Positions 8,346-14,500 of a DNA stretch of 17,401 nt are shown here, piece by piece; within the stretch, counting starts at the first letter, position 1; each line of letters starts with the position of its first letter. The stretch is from the NCBI GenBank assembly GCA_020638695.1, contig JACKIB010000041.1, positions 1 to 17,401 of the forward strand, given 5' to 3'. Source of the stretch: Planctomycetota bacterium. GTDB taxonomy: Bacteria > Planctomycetota > UBA1135 > UBA2386. The translations under genes were made by a program, and so were the position numbers. The notes below the pieces were generated by a model, which did not search any database, was not told where the DNA came from, and saw only the letters and a list, made by a program, of their open reading frames with translations.

Positions 8346-8388
8346 CCGGGCTCGCTCGGCGCCTCGGCACCGCGGAGCGGCAGCCCGG
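8346..8388. terminator. Bidirectional terminator-like hairpin between convergent genes
   Basis: CCGGGCT (8346-8352) pairs with AGCCCGG (8382-8388). Directly inside, CGCTC (8353-8357) pairs with GAGCG (8375-8379), leaving a two-base bulge at 8380-8381. This 12-bp stem fills most of the 57-base gap between two converging stop codons, where a shared terminator is expected. No T-tract is present on either strand, so classical intrinsic termination is uncertain. The structure may instead stabilise 3' ends. Confidence 0.5.
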
Positions 8389-8400
8389 AGCATTCCGAGC

Positions 8401-9876
8401 TCACGGACCGCGCCGCGCGACGAGCCGCCAACCCGAGAAGCCCGGTGCCGTGATGGGATCCGTCCGGTAACGCGCCTCGAGGTGATCGGCGACGAGCCGC
8501 GGCGCACCGCTGACGGTCGCCGCACTGGCAGAGCGCAACGCGAGACGGCCGCTCTCGGTAAGCACCACGGTGCGGCCGGCGGCCAGCTCCGCATCGATCC
8601 GCTGATCGAGCTGCGGATCGAGCTGCGGCAGGAACGCCTGCACGGCCTCGCGCGGATACCGCACGAGCTGCGGCAAGTAGTAGAACGGCACTCCGGGCAA
8701 CCCGACGAAGCACAGTTCCAAGTCCTCGGTGGTGACCGGCAACAGGAACAGATCGCGTTCGCCACGCTCGGCAGTCAGCGCGCGGGCCGCCTGGCGGGTG
8801 CACGAGATCGTCTCATGTCGCCAGAGCCGCACACCGCCGACCAGCGCGGCGGCCACCAGCAGCAGCGGCAGCCAGCGGCCGTGGATGGTGCGGACCGTCA
8901 GCACGGCCGCCGGCCATGCGAGCGGCAGGATGTAGGCGCCGAACTCGTCGTCGTACACCAACACCGCCGTCAGCATGGCGTACGGTAGCACCAGAAGCTG
9001 CAGCACCACAGCCAGGCGGCGCTCGCTGCGACGACGCAACGCGAGCAGACAACCGATCGACACCGGAAGGAACGGCCACAACCACTCGCGCAGCACCTTG
9101 TCCGGAGTGTGGACCAGGCGAGGGAGGTCGCGCTCCACGAGCTGCACCAGACGTTCCGCGGCGAACCCGACCGATGCGCTGGCGAGCCCGAGGGCGCGCA
9201 ACAATCCGAGGGTACCGGTCGCGACGGCGAGATGCGTGCAGGCGACGACCGCGGCGAGCAACAGGACGCGGCGCAGCGGCAGCTTGGGCGAGTCGCCGCG
9301 CACCAACAGCGGGAACAACGCGACACCCACCCACGGCAGCAGATGCGCGGTGGCGTGGGTCAGCGCCGCGAGCGCGGTGCTGATGCCGAACGACACTGCG
9401 CGGCCGACTCCCGGCCGTACCGCGAGTCGCACCATCGCCAACAAGGCCAGGCCGGCGAACGCGAAGAACACGCCGTGATGCTCGACCACGGTGGCGTAGA
9501 ACAACACCGACGGACATGTCGCCACCAACACCGCACACCAGACCGCGGGGCGCCAGCCGTCGAACAACGCGCGGGAGGCCTGTAGCAGGCAGCCGACACC
9601 GACCGCGGTCCCCAGCGCACTCGCGGCGAGGGCAACGCGGTACAGCGACACCCCCCACGGCTCCATCATGCGCCAGAGTCCGACGACGATCGGCCCGTAG
9701 AGGAAGTGGGCCCGACTGTCGAGCGCGTGGTGTTCGTGCAGCTCCAGCAGGATCCCCACGCCATCGCCGTACAGCGCGCCCTGGCCGAGCCCGAGGTACA
9801 CCAGCCCGCACAGCGCCGCGACCCCCCACGGGAGCCAGTTCGAAGGCCGGCTCTCGGCCGTGGCGGGTTGGGTCAT
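8401..9876 (-). CDS. Polytopic membrane protein, GT-C glycosyltransferase-like
   Basis: The 491-residue product has about ten hydrophobic membrane segments spread over residues 14-355, then a soluble C-terminal domain of about 130 residues. An acidic loop after the first segment (ALYGDGVGILLELHEHH) sits where GT-C enzymes such as the ArnT/PMT and GT39-like families carry catalytic acidic residues in their first large periplasmic loop. VEHHGVFFAFAGLALLAM resembles the later core helices of this type. If the assignment is right, it would transfer a sugar from a polyprenyl-phosphate donor on the outer face of the inner membrane. I recognise no subfamily signature, and it could be an unrelated multi-pass protein. 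The gene is the third of a minus-strand run, 69 bases after the flavin-reductase-like gene, and converges on the J-like gene. Confidence 0.6.
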   Translation of the reverse strand: MTQPATAESRPSNWLPWGVAALCGLVYLGLGQGALYGDGVGILLELHEHHALDSRAHFLYGPIVVGLWRMMEPWGVSLYRVALAASALGTAVGVGCLLQASRALFDGWRPAVWCAVLVATCPSVLFYATVVEHHGVFFAFAGLALLAMVRLAVRPGVGRAVSFGISTALAALTHATAHLLPWVGVALFPLLVRGDSPKLPLRRVLLLAAVVACTHLAVATGTLGLLRALGLASASVGFAAERLVQLVERDLPRLVHTPDKVLREWLWPFLPVSIGCLLALRRRSERRLAVVLQLLVLPYAMLTAVLVYDDEFGAYILPLAWPAAVLTVRTIHGRWLPLLLVAAALVGGVRLWRHETISCTRQAARALTAERGERDLFLLPVTTEDLELCFVGLPGVPFYYLPQLVRYPREAVQAFLPQLDPQLDQRIDAELAAGRTVVLTESGRLALRSASAATVSGAPRLVADHLEARYRTDPITAPGFSGWRLVARRGP

Positions 9877-9945
9877 GCGCAGCAGCTTCTCGATCGGCCG
9901 GGCCGGGGCGAACGATGCTACAGCGCACCCGGGCGGTCGCAGCGA

Positions 9946-10599
9946 CTACGTCGGTTTCCCGGGGTCGAGGCCGAGTTGGCCGCGCGGGAGCTCGAAGCGA
10001 TCGCGAGTTCGCGCATAGCTCTGCTCACCCATGCGACCGATCGCCGCGAGCAGGTCGGGGTCGACCCGCATTCGTCCGTCGAGCAAGTCGTCGCGCACGT
10101 AGACGTGCACCACCCGGCCGAACACGGCGTTGCCACCCCCCGCGACACCCGCGTTGGTACGGTAGATGTGCACGGTCTCGCACTCGAAGCACACCGGACT
10201 CTCGGCGACGCGGGGTGCCTTTACGCACACCGAGGGCGCGGGCGTGAGGCCGACCAACTCGAACTCGCTGTCGCCCCACGCCAACGGCTCCGCCGCTCCC
10301 GCCATCTGCCGCGCATAGGCTTCGACCGCCGCGTTCACGACGAACACGCCGGTGCCGCCCTCCGCTGTGGGCTTGCAGTTGCGCAGCGTGTCCTTCTCGC
10401 CGCCGTCGGGTCGGTTGGCGGGACAGAACACCACCGTCATGGGATCGGATCCCACGCCGTTGAAGAACGAGAACGGCGCCAGGTTGGGCCGCCCATCGAC
10501 GGAGACGGTCGACACGAAGGCAATCGGCCGCGGCACGATGCAACCGATCAGCAGCTTGTAGCGCTCCGACGGCGAAAGGTCTGCGGGAACGAGCTCCAT
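9946..10599 (-). CDS. Flavin reductase-family, FMN-binding split-barrel protein
   Basis: The 217-residue product starts with the family signature RYKLLIGCIVPRPIAFVST (13-31), then D-G-x-x-N-x-A-P-F-S-F-F-N-G (35-48). These elements build the FMN site in the DIM6/NTAB (COG1853) flavin reductase-like family. A later stretch, ESPVCFECETVHIYR, and the VFGRVVHVYV strand fit the rest of the barrel. Members use NAD(P)H to reduce flavins for partner oxygenases or act on small substrates; the substrate cannot be told from the sequence. ATG 10599 is supported by purine-rich AGGGAGAGTGAGG just upstream, one of the few Shine-Dalgarno-like signals in the window. It overlaps the end of the upstream gene, whose stop is only six bases away, so the two are probably translationally coupled. 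The gene ends with TAG. Confidence 0.88.
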   Translation of the reverse strand: MELVPADLSPSERYKLLIGCIVPRPIAFVSTVSVDGRPNLAPFSFFNGVGSDPMTVVFCPANRPDGGEKDTLRNCKPTAEGGTGVFVVNAAVEAYARQMAGAAEPLAWGDSEFELVGLTPAPSVCVKAPRVAESPVCFECETVHIYRTNAGVAGGGNAVFGRVVHVYVRDDLLDGRMRVDPDLLAAIGRMGEQSYARTRDRFELPRGQLGLDPGKPT

Positions 10600-10605
10600 C
10601 GCGCC

Positions 10606-11244
10606 TCACTCTCCCTGCCCGGGATCGAACTCCAGGAGCTGTGAACCCCGCTGGCGAGCGCCCGGGGACGCATTGGCGTCCGCGGCACCGCGCGCCCGCG
10701 AAGACCGCGGTGCGGCGAAGTGGGTGGATCGACGCCACGTGTGGGACAGGAATGCGCCCGCGACCAGAACGAGCATGCCGCCGATGAGCGCGCCGAGCGG
10801 CCAGACGGCGATCGCGATCCAGATACCGAGTCCAGCAAGAGCGAGCGCGAACACCAGCTCTCGGACGACGCCGACGATGCGAGCACCGTGCAGGAACCAA
10901 GCCAGATCCCCTTCGCCCCGCGAGGGAACGGGGCCGAGTCGCTCGACCCACCAAGCGCGCACGGAGGGCAGTCGCGACGCAGGGCGCCCCTCGTGGAGCG
11001 TTCCATCTTCGGTGAGCGTCGGCTCCGGACGTCCGGACATGCGCGCGGCGTCGTGGAACTCGGCCATGAACCGGCGCCGGTAGACCCAACTGGCAAGGCA
11101 CCTGGAGTGGATGGCGCGATCGAGCAATCGATGCTCCCGGGCGTCCAGATTCGGCAGGAGTTCCCGCGGATCGAAGTCCGCGCCGGGTCCCCGGCAGATG
11201 CTGCAGGCGCCGCTCACGCTGCGCAGGCTACCACCGACATGCAC
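10606..11244 (-). CDS. Small membrane protein with N-terminal CxxC...HxxC zinc-ribbon-like module
   Basis: The 212-residue product has C14-x2-C17 and H46-x2-C49, the latter in HSRCLASWVYRRRFMAEFHDA. That spacing suggests a small metal-binding module. A middle region of about 55 residues leads to two membrane segments (about 125-170), and the tail is basic then polar. I do not recognise a named family. The start is uncertain: GTG 11244 is the furthest upstream, and GTG 11217 would still keep both cysteines. It is the first gene of the minus-strand run and ends six bases before the flavin-reductase-like gene, so the two are likely one transcript. It is separated from the divergent DUF2892 gene by 70 bases with no clear promoter motif. 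No function is assigned. Confidence 0.65.
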   Translation of the reverse strand: MHVGGSLRSVSGACSICRGPGADFDPRELLPNLDAREHRLLDRAIHSRCLASWVYRRRFMAEFHDAARMSGRPEPTLTEDGTLHEGRPASRLPSVRAWWVERLGPVPSRGEGDLAWFLHGARIVGVVRELVFALALAGLGIWIAIAVWPLGALIGGMLVLVAGAFLSHTWRRSTHFAAPRSSRARGAADANASPGARQRGSQLLEFDPGQGE

Positions 11245-11314
11245 GCGCCACTACGCCGCGGGAACCCGCGGGTCGGACGCGGACTCTGCTCCGACGTCCC
11301 GATCCACACAAACC

Positions 11315-11551
11315 ATGACCATCGAACGCACCCTCCGCGGCATCGCCGGCTTCTTCATTCTCCTCTCGCTCGGGCTGTCCTGGGGCCTGGGCCAAGTGGA
11401 CCTCGCGACCCCGAGCTGGCTGTGGTTCACCGCATTCGTCGGCGCAAACCTCCTGCAGTCCGCGGGCACGAACTGGTGCCCGATGATGGCGATTCTGCGC
11501 AAGCTCGGCCTCCCTCCGGCGCAATGCGCCCCCGCGGCACAGCCACGGTGA
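11315..11551 (+). CDS. DUF2892 / YgaP-type transmembrane domain protein
   Basis: The 78-residue product is almost entirely the DUF2892 domain, also found at the C-terminus of YgaP rhodaneses. It has an N-terminal ERTLRGIAGFF helix, a second hydrophobic helix (LWFTAFVGANLLQSA) and the characteristic ending T-x-W-C-P-M-x-x-I-L-R-K-L-G. It should be an inner-membrane hairpin protein with two helices. Its biochemical role is unknown, although the domain is often tied to sulfur or heavy-metal genes. No rhodanese or sulfur gene is present here. The ATG at 11315 gives the standard domain N-terminus. It lies 31 bases upstream of the macroglobulin gene, with a hairpin in the gap. Confidence 0.85.
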   Translation: MTIERTLRGIAGFFILLSLGLSWGLGQVDLATPSWLWFTAFVGANLLQSAGTNWCPMMAILRKLGLPPAQCAPAAQPR

Positions 11552-11560
11552 ACCCCGGGG

Positions 11561-11583
11561 TGCCCCGCCCGTTCCGCGGGGCA
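11561..11583 (+). promoter_or_regulatory. Hairpin abutting the macroglobulin start codon
   Basis: TGCCCCGC (11561-11568) and GCGGGGCA (11576-11583) form a perfect 8-bp stem with a seven-base loop. The last stem base is the A of the assigned ATG (11583-11585). It could end the DUF2892 transcript, though no T-tract follows, or hide the start region of the downstream message. If the true start were the in-frame GTG at 11607, the hairpin would lie wholly in the leader. Confidence 0.4.
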
Positions 11584-14500
11584 TGCTCTCGCCGTTCCGC
11601 CGTGCGGTGCACGCCACCGTCCTGTTCGCCACATGCACGGTCGTCGCCGCTCCGGTGTCCCCACCGACGATCCCCGCGCAGTGGCCGCCGATCACCAAGA
11701 GCTTCCTGGTCGGCGACCGAGCACGGCCGGCCGACGGCGAGCTCCTGATCGGGGTCCTCGCCAAGAGCGGCACCGGCCGGCCGCTCGCCGAGTTGGTCGC
11801 CCCCGAGCGACTGAAGCAGTTCTTGGCCCGGGGCCAAGTCGCAGCCGTCGGACCGGAGCCGCAGGAGGTCGAGAGCATCATCGAGGAGTGGGTCGAACGC
11901 CGGCTCGTAGACCCGACCCCGATCGGTCGGGTGATCTGCCGCGCCACGGAAGTGTTGGCGGACGACTGCGCGGAGTTGCCGCTGGTGGTTTGTCCCGGCG
12001 GCCCGCGGAACGCGTACGAGTTCCGACTCCTGCACGCCTACCTGCGCGGCGGCGGGATCATCCTGCTCGAACGCAGCAGCCCGAAGCTGCTCCGCGCCGT
12101 GTTCGGGTCCGCCGCGGTGCGACCTGCGAGCAGCCTCGGCATGTCTGCGGACGTCGCCGGCGACCTCGAGGTGTTGGTCCTCGACGGTCGCGTGGTCGGC
12201 TTTGCGACTGCACGACGGGACCTCTTCCTCACGCACGGTGACACCTCGGCTGAGCGTGCCCGCGAGGCGCGCGCACACGCGGCCATCCGCGAGGCGCTGT
12301 TCCGCTTCCTGATCCGGTCGTCCGCCAAGTTGCGGCTGCTCGACGGCGAGCCGTTCGCCGTCCGGAGCGCTCGGCGCGACGCCGACGACCTGGTGGTCCA
12401 GCTCACCACACCGCGGCATCCGGGCGCGAAGCGCGCCACAGTCCACGCCGCGCTCGTCGATCTCGAGGGCAAGGTGTTGTGGCGGCGCAACGTGCGCAGC
12501 GAGACCGGCCTCGCGACGGTCCGCGGGCCATGCCGCGAAGCAGACGTCGACCCGATCGGTACGCGGCTGCAGCTGCTGTGGTACTCGCGCGGCGTGGAGA
12601 TTCGGCGCGCGCCGACCGTCGAGGAGTTGGTCGGTGCGACCAATGTCACGCTGCTCGGGTCCACGCGGGCGTACGTGGGCAGCGCGTGGTCGGTGCGCGT
12701 GCTGGTGACCGACACGAAGCGCAAGACGGCGATCCCCGGTCGGGAGCTCCGCGTGGCGATCGAGCGCGGCGGCACGGACCTCGCATCCACCGCCGCACGC
12801 ACCGACGCACTGGGGACCCTCGACGCGCGGCTCCACCTCGGGAACGAGATCGCGGCCGGACCCGCAACGCTCCGGGTGGGGTTGGCGTCCGTGCCCATCC
12901 AGTTGCAGCGGCACGACCGAATGCACGCCGTGAGCGACCGCACGCTCTACCGCCCCACCGACACGGTGCACGTTCGACTGCTGCTGCGCCACTATCCGTC
13001 CGGCCGGCCGACCCGCGGCGACGCGGTCGCCGTCGAGTTGCGCGACCCCAAGCGAGCGGTGGTCGCGCGGCGCACGCTGACCAGCTCGGAGCACGGAATC
13101 GCCGCCACGGCATTCGCCCTGGAGCGGGCAGCGGCGGGAAACTACACGATCACCGCGAAGGCGTCCCACGCGGCGACCACCGCGCGCTTCCGCGTTCAGG
13201 CATTCGAGCTGCCGCGGTTTCTGCTCGGGTGTTCGCCGGACCAGCTGGTCGGCCGCCCAGGGGAGCGCGTTCCCGTCGCCCTGCAGGTACGCTACGTCGA
13301 CGGTGCACCGGTGAAGGGTGCGCGCGTACGGGTCACGGGAGGCGGACAGCGCACCGAAGGGCAAAGCGGCTCGACGGACGAAGCCGGTCGATTCCGCACC
13401 GTGTGCACTTTGGCCGCAGACGATGCCGAGCGCTCGGTGCGGTTCGTGGTCACCGACCAGGACGGATGCAGCGAGACTCTCGAGTTGCCGTGTCGCTGCC
13501 TCACCGCGGAGCACCGGGTTTCCCTCGCGCTGCTCGACGTGCCGATCCTCGGTCGCCCGCTTCGGGTCGGCGTCACGGCACGACGCACGCGGGACGGTCG
13601 ACCCGCATCGGGGAAGATCACCCTGCGTGCGACCGGGGTCGCCCGCGAGTGCTCGCTCGACCTCGACGGACGCGGCACGGCGACGTTCCCCTTCACGCCG
13701 ACCTCGGCGCAGACGCGGGTCGACGCCACGGTCACGGGAGGCTCCGGGGTGTCGAACGCCTCCCTCGACATCACCTGCCGGGTGGTCGGCAACGGCGCGC
13801 CGGTCGTCGTCCCCGACGCACTCGTGACCCGCGCCGGCCGAACCCTCGGCATCGACGTGCTGGGCACCGAGGGTCCCGTTCTGCTCGACGTGTACCGCGA
13901 TGGAATGCCACTCCGCATGCTGTCCGGCCGGATCGCGGCCAGCGGCAGCGCGCGGCTGTCGCTGGCGGTGGACGAGACGCTCGCCGGCTTCCTGACGTTG
14001 CGGGCCTACCGTCTGGACGGCATCGAGAGGATCTCCGGCACGGCGCAGAACGTGCTCGTGCTGCGCGATCGGGAGTTGAAGGTGACGGCACGCCCCGAGC
14101 GCCAGAGCTACCGGCCCGGGGAGATCGCGCGGGTGGCGGTGTCGGTCCGGGATGCCGCCGGGGCTCCCACCGCTGGGGTACTGGGCTACTGGGCCGTCGA
14201 CCGCGGGCTGCTCGCGCAATCTCCTTGGGAACGGTCCAGCGAACCTGTGTTCGACCTCACCCCGGAGCGCGCACGACCGCACCACCTCGAACTGCTGCAC
14301 AGTGGCCTCGCCGCGACCGCCGGCGACGCGCTCGCCGTGTTCGGGGTGGCTCCCACTCTGGCCGGAGCGGCCCAGGAGTTCTCGCTCCGGTTCGACTGGC
14401 TGGCGAACCGCCGTCGCTGGGCCACACAGCGCGCCCGAGGACTCGCCGCGGCCCGCATCGTCGCGCTGCGGCAGGCGGTCATTCGCGCACTCTCCGCGGT

